This document shows positions 1 through 8,303 of a stretch of DNA of 64,000 nucleotides, piece after piece (positions within the stretch are counted from its first letter, which is position 1; every line of letters begins with the position of its first letter). A model generated the notes under the pieces. It had not been told where the DNA came from. It was given only the letters and a program-made list of their open reading frames with translations, and did no database searches. Source of the stretch: Streptomyces sp. A012304 (GTDB lineage: Bacteria > Actinomycetota > Actinomycetes > Streptomycetales > Streptomycetaceae); contig NZ_BQUN01000209.1 in NCBI RefSeq assembly GCF_026008495.1, positions 60,905 to 124,904 on the forward strand, read 5' to 3'. The translations under genes were made by a program, and so were the position numbers.

Positions 1-107
1 CAGCCCGAGAAGGCCGCGGTCAGCCGCAGGTGCGCGCTGGAGGAGACGGGGAGGAACTCGGTCAGCCCCTGGACGAGTCCGAGGATGAGGGATTCAAACC
101 AAGACAT
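1..107 (-). CDS. uppP: Undecaprenyl-diphosphatase, 5' end only (UppP/BacA)
   Basis: This is the first 35 codons of a leftward gene running off the left edge. The translation starts MSWFESLILGLVQGLTEFLP and continues VSSSAHLR. That is the hallmark N-terminus of UppP, where the E-F-L-P-[VI]-S-S-[ST]-[AG]-H segment belongs to the active site. The family is an integral membrane phosphatase that recycles undecaprenyl pyrophosphate for peptidoglycan synthesis and gives bacitracin tolerance. The ATG is the only start compatible with the family N-terminus. Everything beyond residue 35 lies outside the window, so intactness cannot be judged. Identity is strong from the motif. Confidence 0.9.
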   Translation of the reverse strand, partial: MSWFESLILGLVQGLTEFLPVSSSAHLRLTAAFSG

Positions 108-439
108 GAGGTTACGGAGTCCAAGTGCCGATCGGGAAAGGGCGACGGACACGGCGGGCCGCCGCGCGTGCGGTGATCAAGTGGTGTGCAGAGGGCAGCG
201 TATCGCCCCCGGGTGACAGTCCCGCCACAGGGGTTTCGAAGGAGGACGCGCGGGGGATAGGCGTGCGGCGCCGGGAAAGGGCGCGCGGTGCGGCCGAGCT
301 GGGCGGATGTGTTGACCGGGCCTGGGGAGGCCGCATACGTTGCTGCTGGAGGGAAAGCGCTTGCTGCATGCCTCGCTCGCGGTGTGCCGCGCTCCAGCCA
401 GTGGTTCGGTCGTTCGTCGGAGGAGTGCTGATCACGCCC
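108..439. other. Intergenic, divergent uppP / oxidoreductase promoters
   Basis: No convincing gene lies in this 330-base gap between two divergent genes. The oxidoreductase frame stays open across it, but the extension has no family similarity and follows the GC bias only. GGAGGAG at 419-425 is the probable ribosome binding site for the gene starting at 440. Confidence 0.5.
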
Positions 440-1597
440 ATGTCCCCATCCACTCCGCTCGCCGGACGCCGCATCCGGGCCGCCGTGATCGGCACCGGCG
501 CCATCGCCCGCGGCTCCCACCTGCCGGCCCTCGACCGGCTCGCGGCCGAGGGCGAGACCGAGGTGGTCGCGGCCGTCGACATCGATGCCGCCGCTGTGGA
601 GGCGTTCTGCGCGGAAGGTGGGGTTCCGCACGCTTACACCGATCTGGAGCGGATGCTGGCCGAGCAGCGCCCCGATCTGGTGACCATCTGCACCCCGCCG
701 ACCCTGCACCGGGAGCAGAGCGTGGCCGCGCTGCGGGCCGGTGCCTGGGTATGGTGCGAGAAGCCGCCGGTCCCGACGCTCGCCGATTACGACGCCGTGG
801 AGGCCGAGGAGGGGACCGAGGGCGGCCCGTACGCCTCGATCGTCTTCCAGCACCGCTTCGGGTCCGGTTCCCGGCACGTACGGCGGCTGCTCGCTGAGCA
901 GGCCCTCGGCCGGCCGCTCGTGGCGCACTGCCAGACCACCTGGTACCGCGACACCGCCTACTACGCGGTGCCCTGGCGTGGGCGCTGGCGGACCGAGGGC
1001 GGCGGGCCCGCCATGGGCCACGGCATCCACCAGATGGATCTGCTGCTGGACCTGCTCGGCCCGTGGAGCGAGGTGCGGGCCATGGCCGGCCGGCTCGTCC
1101 ACGACGTGGAGACCGAGGACGTCTCCACCGCCCTGGTCCGCTTCGAGAACGGGGCCATGGCGACGATCGTCAACAGCGTCCTGAGCCCCGACGAGGTCAG
1201 CCGCATCCGCATCGACTGCGAGCGGGCCACGGTCGAGCTCACCCATCTCTACGGCCACTCCAACGCCGACTGGCGCATCACGCCGGCCCCGGACGTGCCC
1301 GGCGACCGGGCGGCCGCCTGGCAGGACTTCGGCGCGGACGTGCCCAGTTCGCACCTGGCGCAGCTGCGCGAGCTGGTGGCGAGCATGCGCGCCGGTGAGC
1401 GGCCGCGCAGCAGCGGCGCCGACGGGCGCACCAGCCTGGAACTGATCACCGCGCTGTACAAGTCGGCGTTCACGGACACCACGGTGAAGCGGGGCGAGAT
1501 CGGCCCCGGCGACCCCTACTACACCGCCCTGCACGGCGGCGCCCCCGGCTGGGCGCCAGCCGCCGCACCGACCGCCACCGAGGAGGTGTCGGCGTGA
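440..1597 (+). CDS. Gfo/Idh/MocA-family NAD(P)-dependent oxidoreductase
   Basis: A 385-residue cytosolic dehydrogenase of the Gfo/Idh/MocA type, which usually oxidises or epimerises sugars, inositols or their derivatives. The N-terminal Rossmann domain shows VIGTGAIARGSHLPAL (about residues 16-31), giving the GxGxxA dinucleotide loop. The EKPP motif (about residue 110) carries the conserved catalytic Lys, and the C-terminal alpha/beta domain contains GHGIHQMDLLLDLLG. ATG 440 was chosen because the open frame upstream is unlike the family and GGAGGAG precedes it by 14 nt; GTG 425 is an alternative. It overlaps the next gene by 4 nt, so the two are probably co-transcribed and act on the same sugar or glycoside. 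The substrate cannot be named. Confidence 0.9.
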   Translation: MSPSTPLAGRRIRAAVIGTGAIARGSHLPALDRLAAEGETEVVAAVDIDAAAVEAFCAEGGVPHAYTDLERMLAEQRPDLVTICTPPTLHREQSVAALRAGAWVWCEKPPVPTLADYDAVEAEEGTEGGPYASIVFQHRFGSGSRHVRRLLAEQALGRPLVAHCQTTWYRDTAYYAVPWRGRWRTEGGGPAMGHGIHQMDLLLDLLGPWSEVRAMAGRLVHDVETEDVSTALVRFENGAMATIVNSVLSPDEVSRIRIDCERATVELTHLYGHSNADWRITPAPDVPGDRAAAWQDFGADVPSSHLAQLRELVASMRAGERPRSSGADGRTSLELITALYKSAFTDTTVKRGEIGPGDPYYTALHGGAPGWAPAAAPTATEEVSA

Positions 1598-2520
1598 GCG
1601 GCCTGCGTCTCGTCCACGCGTACGGCGACCGGGTCACCGTGACCGACCCGGCCGGCGGTGTGGAACTGCTCGCGTACGTGTACCGGCCGGAGGCCGCCTG
1701 GGAGGCGCCGAGGCCGTACATCCACCCGCTGCGCACCCTCGCGGGCGACGTCGTCACCGACTACCGGCCCAACGACCACCGCTGGCACAAGGGCCTGTCG
1801 CTGACCGCCTCCCATCTGTCAGGCGCGAACCTGTGGGGCGGCAACACCTATGTCCACGGCGAGGGGTATCTCGAACTCCCCGAACGCGTCGGCTCGATGG
1901 CGCACGTCGCCTTCGACGAGATCACGGCCGACGGCGACCGGGTCGTCATCGCCGAGCGTCTGACCTGGCATCCGCACAGCGGTGAGCTGTGGGCCGAGGA
2001 GCGGCGCCGCATCGAGGTGCACGACGTGGACCGGGCCTTCGGCTCCTGGGCGCTGACCTGGACCAGCGCCATCACGAACCGCCGTGACGAGCCCCTGCGG
2101 TTCGGCAGCCCGACTACCGCCGGGCGGGAGATGGCCGGCTACACCGGCCTGTTCTGGCGCGGTCCGCGGGCCTTCCGTGACGGCCGCGTCATCGGCCCCG
2201 ACGGCGAGGGGCCCGGGCTGATGGGCACCCAGGGCCCCTGGCTGGCCCTGTCCGGCGAGCACGACGGCACCGACGGTCACGCCACGGTCGTCTTCGCCCA
2301 CGCCCCGGAGAACGACCACTCGGGCGCCGCGGGCGCCCACCCCGCCCACTGGTTCGTGCGCAACGAGCCCTTCGCCGGCATCGCCCCGTCCTGGGCGTTC
2401 TACGACGAGCTGGAACTCGCCCCCGGCGACACCCTCACCCGCCGCTACCGCGTCGTCGTGGCCGACGGCGCCTGGGAGCGGGAGGAGATCGCCAAGTACC
2501 TTCAGGCGCACCCCTGGTGA
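1594..2520 (+). CDS. DUF6807 (PmoA-like) family protein
   Basis: A 308-residue protein of the PmoA/DUF6807 family. Despite the name this family is not a methane monooxygenase subunit; it is a beta-sandwich protein typically encoded next to Gfo/Idh/MocA oxidoreductases in sugar-catabolic clusters. Family-like blocks are YIHPLRTLAGDVVTDYRP followed by DHRWHKGLSL, and NEPFAGIAPSWAFYDE near the C-terminus. The GTG start lies inside the stop of the oxidoreductase (GTGA) and follows AGGAGGTG, so translation is coupled. No signal peptide or TM segment is visible. The biochemical function is unproven; a role in carbohydrate turnover is inferred from context. Confidence 0.8.
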   Translation: MSGLRLVHAYGDRVTVTDPAGGVELLAYVYRPEAAWEAPRPYIHPLRTLAGDVVTDYRPNDHRWHKGLSLTASHLSGANLWGGNTYVHGEGYLELPERVGSMAHVAFDEITADGDRVVIAERLTWHPHSGELWAEERRRIEVHDVDRAFGSWALTWTSAITNRRDEPLRFGSPTTAGREMAGYTGLFWRGPRAFRDGRVIGPDGEGPGLMGTQGPWLALSGEHDGTDGHATVVFAHAPENDHSGAAGAHPAHWFVRNEPFAGIAPSWAFYDELELAPGDTLTRRYRVVVADGAWEREEIAKYLQAHPW

Positions 2521-2556
2521 ACCGGGCGCACCCCGGGCGGACCGGGGCGTACCCGA

Positions 2557-3030
2557 TCAGGCCGCCGTCGGCCCCGACAGGGTCCAGCCGGGGCTCTGGG
2601 GGTGGGCGGTCAGTTCCTCGTGGCGGACCGGATCGCCGCAGGCCGCGCAGGTGACCACCGGGACCATTTCGTTGCCGCAGGCGTGCTCGATGACCATGGG
2701 GCGGTCGTCGTCCGTGCGGAGGTGGCGGTCGCCCCACGCCATGAGGGTCATCAGGACCGGCTCCAGCTCCAGCCCCGCCCGGGTGGGCAGGTACTCGAAG
2801 CGCTGGGGGCGCTCGCTGTAGGCGCGCCGGGTCAGGATCCCGGCGTCGACGAGCCGGCGCAGCCGGGTGGTCAGGACGTCGCGCGGGGCGCCGATGTTGC
2901 GCACCAGCTGGTCGAAGCGGCCGTTGCCCAGACACACCTCCCGCAGTACGAGCAGGGAGTACTTCTCTCCGACGAGCGCCAGGGTGTCGGCGATCGAGCA
3001 GGGGCGCGGGTCTTTGGTGGAGGCGGCCAT
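2557..3030 (-). CDS. HxlR-family winged-helix transcriptional regulator
   Basis: A 157-residue HxlR-type regulator. Residues 10-100 form the winged helix: PCSIADTLALVGEKYSLLVL, then VLTTRLRRLVDAGILTRR and the wing RPQRFEYLPTRAG. The C-terminal part has a CGDPV/CAAC cysteine cluster (CAACG), seen in many HxlR proteins with a small C-terminal extension. ATG 3030 begins MAASTKDPRPCSIADTL; an upstream in-frame start would run into the operator. It is transcribed divergently from the thiolase, and a 7-bp inverted repeat lies between them, so it probably controls itself and the thiolase. Ligand unknown. Confidence 0.9.
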   Translation of the reverse strand: MAASTKDPRPCSIADTLALVGEKYSLLVLREVCLGNGRFDQLVRNIGAPRDVLTTRLRRLVDAGILTRRAYSERPQRFEYLPTRAGLELEPVLMTLMAWGDRHLRTDDDRPMVIEHACGNEMVPVVTCAACGDPVRHEELTAHPQSPGWTLSGPTAA

Positions 3031-3062
3031 GACGCCCAGTCTAGGTGAGGGTTTGATTTTCC

Positions 3063-3102
3063 AACTCACAGAGTTATGGTGAGTTCGGATTTCCTACTCA
3101 CC
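3063..3102. promoter_or_regulatory. Candidate HxlR operator in divergent promoter
   Basis: Perfect inverted repeat AACTCAC (3063-3069), 9 nt, GTGAGTT (3079-3085). A third half-site, ACTCACC, follows at 3096-3102. The block is much more AT-rich than its surroundings and sits between the divergent HxlR and thiolase genes. Autoregulation from such a site is typical of the family; the assignment is inferred. Confidence 0.6.
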
Positions 3103-3157
3103 GGTAGCCGCCCGTCCGGCGGGCCGGTCACCGCCCGGCGGCCAAGGAGGCCCGCAC

Positions 3158-4327
3158 ATGCGTGACGCAGTCATCGTCGAAGCCGTACGCACCCCCATCG
3201 GCAAGGGCAAGCCGAACGGTTCCCTCGCCCACGTGCACCCCGTCGAGCTCCTCGCCCACACCCTGCGCGCCCTCGTCGAGCGCTCCGGCGTCGACCCCGC
3301 GCTGATCGACGACGTCATCGGCGGCACCGTCGACCAGGTCGGCGAGCAGGCCATGAACACCACCCGGTACGCCGTCCTGTCCGCGGGCTTCCCGGAGACG
3401 GTCCCCGCGACGACCGTCGACCGGCAGTGCGGCTCCTCCCAGCAGGCCGTGCACTTCGCCGCCCAGGGCGTCCTCGCGGGCGCCTACGACCTCGTCGTCG
3501 CCTGCGGCGTGGAGTCGATGAGCCGGGTGCCGATGTGGTCGAACGTGCCGCCCGGCAAGGATCCCTTCGGCCCCGGCGTCGCCGAGCGCTATCCGGAAGG
3601 CCTCGTCCCGCAGGGCATCAGTGCCGAACTCATCGCCGCCAAGTGGTCGATCACCCGCGAGCAGATGGACGCCTTCGCCCTGTCCTCGCACCGCAAGGCC
3701 GCCGAGGCCTGGGAGAAGGGCCTGTTCGACGCCGAGGTCGCGCCCCTGGCCGGCGTCTCGCGCGACGAGTGCGTACGGCCCGACAGCAGCCTCGATGTCC
3801 TCGCCGGCCTGCGTCCCGCCTACCACGACCCCGGGTTCGCCGAGCGCTTCCCGCAGATCGAGTGGAACGTCACCGCGGGCAACGCCAGCCCGATCAACGA
3901 CGGCGCCTCGGCCGTGCTGATCACCTCCGGGGAGATGGCCGCCCGCCTCGGGCTGCGCCCGCTCGCCCGGCTGCACAGCTTCGCCGTCACCGGCTCCGAC
4001 CCGCTGCTGATGCTCACCGGCGTCGTCCCGGCCACCGAGAAGGTGCTGCGCCGGGCGCGGCTGAGCCTGGACGACATCGATCTGTTCGAGGTCAACGAGG
4101 CGTTCGCCAGCGTGGTGCTGGGCTGGCGTCAGGAGACCGGCGCGGACCTCGCCAAGGTCAATGTGCACGGCGGCGCGATCGCGCTCGGTCACCCGCTCGG
4201 CGCGAGCGGGACCCGGCTGACGACGACCCTCGTCCACGCGATGCGCGAGCGCGGCGCCCGCTACGCCCTCCAGACGATGTGCGAGGCGGGCGGACTCGCC
4301 AACGCGATGGTCCTGGAAGCCGTCTGA
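3158..4327 (+). CDS. Acetyl-CoA C-acyltransferase (thiolase)
   Basis: A 389-residue thiolase catalysing CoA-dependent cleavage of 3-ketoacyl-CoA or acetyl-CoA condensation. The nucleophile is Cys91 in DRQCGSSQQA. The HGGAIALGHPLGASGTR block carries His345, and the second catalytic cysteine is Cys375 in TMCEAGG. The canonical ending is CxGGG, so here the block reads C-E-A-G-G, as in FadA-like and steroid-degradation thiolases. Length is standard. The start follows AAGGAGG. The divergent HxlR gene and the AT-rich operator suggest substrate-controlled expression in fatty-acid or aromatic side-chain degradation. No acyl-CoA dehydrogenase or hydratase lies nearby, so the substrate is open. Confidence 0.92.
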   Translation: MRDAVIVEAVRTPIGKGKPNGSLAHVHPVELLAHTLRALVERSGVDPALIDDVIGGTVDQVGEQAMNTTRYAVLSAGFPETVPATTVDRQCGSSQQAVHFAAQGVLAGAYDLVVACGVESMSRVPMWSNVPPGKDPFGPGVAERYPEGLVPQGISAELIAAKWSITREQMDAFALSSHRKAAEAWEKGLFDAEVAPLAGVSRDECVRPDSSLDVLAGLRPAYHDPGFAERFPQIEWNVTAGNASPINDGASAVLITSGEMAARLGLRPLARLHSFAVTGSDPLLMLTGVVPATEKVLRRARLSLDDIDLFEVNEAFASVVLGWRQETGADLAKVNVHGGAIALGHPLGASGTRLTTTLVHAMRERGARYALQTMCEAGGLANAMVLEAV

Positions 4328-4330
4328 GGC

Positions 4331-5146
4331 TCAGCGGGCCCGCAGGTGGTGGCGCTTGCGCCAGGCCACCGCCGCGCCCGCCAGCGCCGGCAGGGCGATG
4401 CAGGCCATCGAGATCAGGAAGAGCGGAGAGGTCGGCGACGAGGCGCTGGCTCCGGCGACGACGTACGCGGCCGTGTTCGGGATCGAGCCCAGCGCGGTCG
4501 CGACCAGGAACGGCAGCCAGCCCATGCGGGAGACGGCGGCGCAGTAGTTCGCGGCCCAGAACGGCACCCCGGGGAACAGCCGGGCCGCCAGCATCGAGCG
4601 CAGCCCGTGCCGGCTGAGCTGCCCGTCCGCGGCCTTCAGCAGCCTGCCCCGCAGCAGCGGCCGCAGCGCGTCCTGCCCGAGGATCCTCCCGAGCCCGAAG
4701 GCGATCCCGGCGCCCAGCACCGTGCCCCCCAGTGCCGCGCCCAGGCCCAGCTGGGCGCCGAACAGCGCGCCCGCGGCCAGGTTCAGCAGGGGCCTCGGCA
4801 CGAACGCCACCGTGCACAGCCCGTAGGCGACCGCGAACACGGCCGCCGCCGAGGCGCCGCCCAGCTGTGGTGGCCAGCCGTCCGCGAGCAGCTTCTGCGG
4901 CTCGAAGAGCAGCACGCAGGAGGCCGCCGCCGCGAGCAGCGCGACCAGCAGCGAGAAGCGGGACCAGGGCGAGAGCAGCACTCTCGTGCACCGCGCGGCG
5001 AGCCCGGCGGGTGCGGCGGGCGTGGACGCGGCGGGTGCGACGGCGGGTGCGACGGCGGGGACGGGAAGCGGAACAGCCAACTCCGTTGCCGCGGCCCGGG
5101 GGGCGGCCGTGGCGGTGCCCCCCGAGCGGGTGGTGGCATCGAGCAT
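4331..5146 (-). CDS. TVP38/TMEM64 family membrane protein (VTT domain)
   Basis: A 271-residue polytopic membrane protein. An Ala/Pro-rich cytosolic N-terminus of about 60 residues precedes a TM helix (SLLVALLAAAASCVLLFE) and then the VTT domain. Family motifs include FVPRPLLNLAAGALFG and, after the re-entrant loop, RLFPGVPFWAANY, corresponding to the F/R-x-x-P-x-x-P/x-N-Y core. A C-terminal TM and basic tail (WRKRHHLR) follow. VTT proteins are related to DedA and are thought to move lipids or to support membrane energetics. It ends 4 nt from the thiolase stop (convergent). The start is preceded by a weak RBS. Confidence 0.85.
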   Translation of the reverse strand: MLDATTRSGGTATAAPRAAATELAVPLPVPAVAPAVAPAASTPAAPAGLAARCTRVLLSPWSRFSLLVALLAAAASCVLLFEPQKLLADGWPPQLGGASAAAVFAVAYGLCTVAFVPRPLLNLAAGALFGAQLGLGAALGGTVLGAGIAFGLGRILGQDALRPLLRGRLLKAADGQLSRHGLRSMLAARLFPGVPFWAANYCAAVSRMGWLPFLVATALGSIPNTAAYVVAGASASSPTSPLFLISMACIALPALAGAAVAWRKRHHLRAR

Positions 5147-5265
5147 CCGGCGACACTAACCGACGGAGGTGTGTGATCGCCGTGTGGTCCGTCTCAAGCC
5201 CGTCACAGGAACGGAGACGGTCGGTGCCGACGGAATGCCTCATCGCCCTATACGAGCTTATTGCC

Positions 5266-5790
5266 CTAATTGCCCGGAATGTCAGGGCTGGTGAAGCGGA
5301 AGGGCACCGAGAGACGGGCGGCCAGGGCCCCGCCGATCCGGTCGGCCACGACGGCCGAGGGGTGCCGCGCGCCGGGGTCCTCGTCACCGAGCCGACGGAC
5401 GGCCGCCCCCCAGGGGATCGTCGTCAGCCGGTGCTCGCCCGCGGGCTCGGCGGTGACGGCCACCAGGTCCACGAACCAGTCGTGGACGGTGTCCCCGTCC
5501 CACACGGCCTCGATCGCCACGACCCGCCCGGTCAGCCCCGCCGCGCGGACGGCCAGGGATTCCACGTCGAGAACAGGCCCGGGCCTGCGGGCGACGCGGT
5601 CACCGTGGTGCAGGTAACGCTCGTGGACGACGAACTGGGCGCCGTCGAGCCCCAGCCCGCGGGCCCGGCCGGCCTCCAGGACGGCCTGGACCGCCGGCAG
5701 CCGGGCGTCCCGCAGCACATGCCCGTCGACCTGGTCGCGCACGTCGCCGGGCAGCGACGACCACCAGTCGGCGGGGGGCAGGTCGGTCAT
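5266..5790 (-). CDS. Hypothetical protein, 174 aa
   Basis: I do not recognise a family. The protein is soluble and acidic, with a W-rich N-terminus (MTDLPPADWWSSLPGDVRDQ). The middle holds alternating beta-type segments (GRVVAIEAVWDGDTVHDWFV) and the C-terminus ends in SVPFRFTSPDIPGN. There is no signal peptide, TM segment or metal motif. ATG 5790 was chosen over an upstream ATG (5841) because AAAGGACGG lies just before it and the extra residues look random. It is encoded alone between the TVP38-type gene and the divergent tuf3 promoter. Codon usage is typical of its neighbours, so it is likely real. Confidence 0.6.
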   Translation of the reverse strand: MTDLPPADWWSSLPGDVRDQVDGHVLRDARLPAVQAVLEAGRARGLGLDGAQFVVHERYLHHGDRVARRPGPVLDVESLAVRAAGLTGRVVAIEAVWDGDTVHDWFVDLVAVTAEPAGEHRLTTIPWGAAVRRLGDEDPGARHPSAVVADRIGGALAARLSVPFRFTSPDIPGN

Positions 5791-5970
5791 CCGGGTAACA
5801 CCCGTCCTTTCGTGAGGTGACAGCCGAAAACCATTCGACACCCGTCGAACCCTCGGCCAGGATCTACCCCATGTTCCGGTACGCCTTCGTCGTCACAGCA
5901 TCCGCGGTCGCGGATGCCCCGAAGGCTGCCGTTCCCGTTGTCGTGGCCGCCGTCGACGGCGCCCGAAGCT

Positions 5971-6013
5971 GACCCTCTCCGGATCGTCCGGCGGACCCCG
6001 CAGGGGGAGGGTC
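5971..6013 (+). promoter_or_regulatory. Structured leader upstream of tuf3
   Basis: GACCCTC (5971-5977) pairs with GAGGGTC (6007-6013). Inside this is a second perfect hairpin, CCGGA-tcg-TCCGG (5979-5991). The whole 5791-6104 gap holds no supported gene, so this is a plausible 5' leader or attenuator for the EF-Tu3 gene. No consensus -35/-10 pair could be fixed. Confidence 0.35.
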
Positions 6014-6104
6014 GGCGAGTTCTCGGGGTCCCCGTCCCGGCCGCGCCCACGCGCCGCCGGGGCCATCACTCAGCACCTTCACTGAGAGGCTTCGAGGTAT
6101 CGCC

Positions 6105-7283
6105 ATGTCCAAGACGGCATACGTGCGCACCAAACCGCACCTGAACATCGGCACGATGGGGCACGTCGACCACGGCAAGACCACCCTGACCGCCGCCATC
6201 ACCAAGGTCCTCGCCGAGCGCGGCGCCGGCGGTACCACCGCGTACGTCCCGTTCGACCGCATCGACAGGGCGCCGGAGGAGGCGGCGCGCGGCATCACCA
6301 TCAACATCGCGCACGTCGAGTACGAGACCGACACCCGGCACTACGCGCACGTCGACATGCCCGGCCACGCCGACTACGTCAAGAACATGGTCACCGGAGC
6401 CGCGCAGCTCGACGGGGCGATCCTCGTCGTCTCGGCGCTCGACGGGATCATGCCGCAGACCGCCGAACACGTGCTCCTCGCCCGGCAGGTGGGCGTGGAC
6501 CACGTGGTGGTGGCCCTGAACAAGGCGGACCGGGCCGACGAGGAGCTGGCGGACCTCGTCGAGCTGGAGGTCCGCGACCTGCTCACCGCGCACGGCTACG
6601 GGGGCGACGCCGCGCCCGTCGTACGGGTCTCCGGGCTGAGGGCGCTGGAGGGCGACCCGCGGTGGACGGCGTCGATCGACGCGCTGCTCGACGCGGTGGA
6701 CACCTATGTGCCGATGCCCGAGCGGTATCTGGACGCGCCGTTCCTGCTGCCCGTGGAGAACGTGCTGACCATCACCGGCCGGGGAACCGTGGTCACCGGG
6801 GCCGTCGAGCGGGGCACCGTGCGCGTCGGTGACCGCGTCGAGGTGCTCGGGGCGTCCGTCGAGACGGTCGTCACCGGGCTGGAGACCTTCGGCAAGCCGA
6901 TGGAGGAGGCGCAGGCTGGGGACAATGTGGCGCTGCTGCTGCGCGGGGTGCCGCGCGACGCCGTCCGCCGCGGGCATGTGGTGGCCGCGCCGGGGAGCGT
7001 CGCGCCGCGACGGCGGTTCTCGGCGCGGGTGTACCTGCTGTCCGGGCGCGAGGGCGGGCGCACGACGCCGATCGCCACCGGGTACCGGCCGCAGTTCTAC
7101 CTCCGTACGGCGGACGTGATGGGCGTCGTCGACCTGGGGGAGACGGGGATCGCACGGCCCGGCGAGACGGTGACGATCTCCGTCGAGCTGGGGCGTGAGG
7201 TGCCGTTGGAGCCGGGGCTCGGGTTCGCCGTCCGTGAGGGCGGGCGGACCGTGGGGGCGGGGACCGTGACCGCCGTCGCGTGA
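6105..7283 (+). CDS. tuf3: Elongation factor Tu paralogue (EF-Tu3)
   Basis: A 392-residue GTPase delivering aminoacyl-tRNA. G1 is GHVDHGKT (19-26), G2 is the RGIT effector region, G3 is DMPGH, G4 is NKAD and G5 is degraded to SGL. Domains 2 and 3 are complete, ending FAVREGGRTVGAG then TVTAVA. It is clearly more divergent than a housekeeping EF-Tu: the usual DCPGH cysteine is Met, NKCD is NKAD, and the effector region reads YVPFDRIDRAPEEAARGIT. Streptomycetes are known to carry such a third tuf gene; the EF-Tu3 of S. ramocissimus is reported to resist EF-Tu-directed antibiotics. It stands alone, without rpsL/fusA neighbours, and so is probably stress- or stringent-response-controlled. Confidence 0.93.
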   Translation: MSKTAYVRTKPHLNIGTMGHVDHGKTTLTAAITKVLAERGAGGTTAYVPFDRIDRAPEEAARGITINIAHVEYETDTRHYAHVDMPGHADYVKNMVTGAAQLDGAILVVSALDGIMPQTAEHVLLARQVGVDHVVVALNKADRADEELADLVELEVRDLLTAHGYGGDAAPVVRVSGLRALEGDPRWTASIDALLDAVDTYVPMPERYLDAPFLLPVENVLTITGRGTVVTGAVERGTVRVGDRVEVLGASVETVVTGLETFGKPMEEAQAGDNVALLLRGVPRDAVRRGHVVAAPGSVAPRRRFSARVYLLSGREGGRTTPIATGYRPQFYLRTADVMGVVDLGETGIARPGETVTISVELGREVPLEPGLGFAVREGGRTVGAGTVTAVA

Positions 7284-7289
7284 GGGGAA

Positions 7290-7303
7290 CCCCGCGTGCG
7301 GGG
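7290..7303 (+). terminator. Small GC hairpin after tuf3
   Basis: CCCCG-CGCGTG-type hairpin with a 5-bp CCCCG/CGGGG stem 7 nt after the tuf3 stop. It lacks a U-tract, as Streptomyces terminators often do. Weak support. Confidence 0.3.
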
Positions 7304-7378
7304 GCCGTGGGCCGGCCGTGACCGGTCGCGCGGTCCCCGCGCTCCTCGGCCTCTTCGGGCGCGCGGGACAATGAGGGC

Positions 7379-8224
7379 GTGAACGAGTCCCTCCCCGTCT
7401 CCCGCGCCGTCGATCACGGCACCGCCAAGCTGATGCCCGACGTCGACCGGGAGCGGGCCTGGCTGCTGACCGTGGACGGGGCGCCGCAGTCGTACGTCGA
7501 TCTCGACGAGCCCGACCACCTGGAGTTCGAGTACGCGCGGCGGCTGGGGCACGTCCTCGACGTCCTCGCGGAGGAGGGACGGCCGCTGGAGGTGCTGCAC
7601 CTCGGCGGCGGGGCGCTCACCCTGCCCCGGTACGTGGCCGCGACCCGTCCGGGCTCACGCCAGGACGTCGTCGAGGCCGACCGGGGGCTGCTGGACCTGG
7701 TCGTCGAGCATCTGCCGCTGCCGGACGGCGCGGACGTCGCCCTGCACGCGGCCGACGCCCGGGCCTGGCTGGAGGCGGCACCCTCAGGCTCGGCGGACGT
7801 GCTCGTCGCGGACGTCTTCGGCGGCTCCCGCGTGCCCGCCCATCTGACGTCCCTCGCCTACGCGCGTGCGGCCGGGCGGGTGCTGCGCCCCGACGGTGTC
7901 TACCTGGCGAACCTCGCGGACGCGGCGCCGTTCGCCTTTCTCCGCTCCCAACTCGCCACGCTCGCCGAGGTCTTCGAGGAACTCCTGCTCATCGCCGAAC
8001 CGGCGGTGCTGCGGGGGCGCCGCTTCGGCAACGCGGTCCTCGCCGCGGCCCACCACCCCCTCGACATCACGGGCCTGGCCCGCCGTACCGCCTCCGACGC
8101 CTTCCCCGCCCGCGTCGAACACGGCCCCGCCCTGCGCGACTTCATCGGCGGCGCCCGCCCGGTACGCGACGAGGACGCGGTCCCGTCCCCGGAGCCACCC
8201 GACGGGGCGTTCGGGATCGGTTGA
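7379..8224 (+). CDS. Spermidine synthase-like SAM-fold protein
   Basis: A 281-residue soluble protein with a polyamine-synthase-type Rossmann fold. The nucleotide-binding glycine loop is VLHLGGGALTLPRY (about 71-84), the acidic residue after beta 2 is VVEAD, and DVLVADVFGG corresponds to the D-x-x-x-D region of spermidine synthases. It lacks the polytopic N-terminal domain of fused MFS/SpeE proteins. Stand-alone actinobacterial members are annotated as spermidine synthase but many have an unproven aminopropyl acceptor, so calling it a polyamine enzyme is provisional. GTG start about 95 nt after tuf3; it converges on an MFS gene. Confidence 0.75.
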   Translation: MNESLPVSRAVDHGTAKLMPDVDRERAWLLTVDGAPQSYVDLDEPDHLEFEYARRLGHVLDVLAEEGRPLEVLHLGGGALTLPRYVAATRPGSRQDVVEADRGLLDLVVEHLPLPDGADVALHAADARAWLEAAPSGSADVLVADVFGGSRVPAHLTSLAYARAAGRVLRPDGVYLANLADAAPFAFLRSQLATLAEVFEELLLIAEPAVLRGRRFGNAVLAAAHHPLDITGLARRTASDAFPARVEHGPALRDFIGGARPVRDEDAVPSPEPPDGAFGIG

Positions 8225-8237
8225 ACGTTCCGTCAGT

Positions 8238-8257
8238 GCCCCGGGAGGAGCCGGGGC
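8238..8257. terminator. Bidirectional hairpin between convergent genes
   Basis: GCCCCGG (8238-8244), loop gaggag, CCGGGGC (8251-8257): a perfect 7-bp stem in the 79-nt gap between the convergent spermidine-synthase-like and MFS genes. Confidence 0.5.
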
Positions 8258-8303
8258 GGGGCGGCCGCCGTGCGGCGAGTGCCCCTGCCGGGGTGCGTGC
8301 GCG

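Noticed and set aside
5870..5971. 33-codon frame before tuf3 (MFRYAFVVTASAVADAPKAA onward)
   Set aside because: Ala/Val-rich with no RBS or similarity; probably chance, though a leader peptide cannot be excluded.
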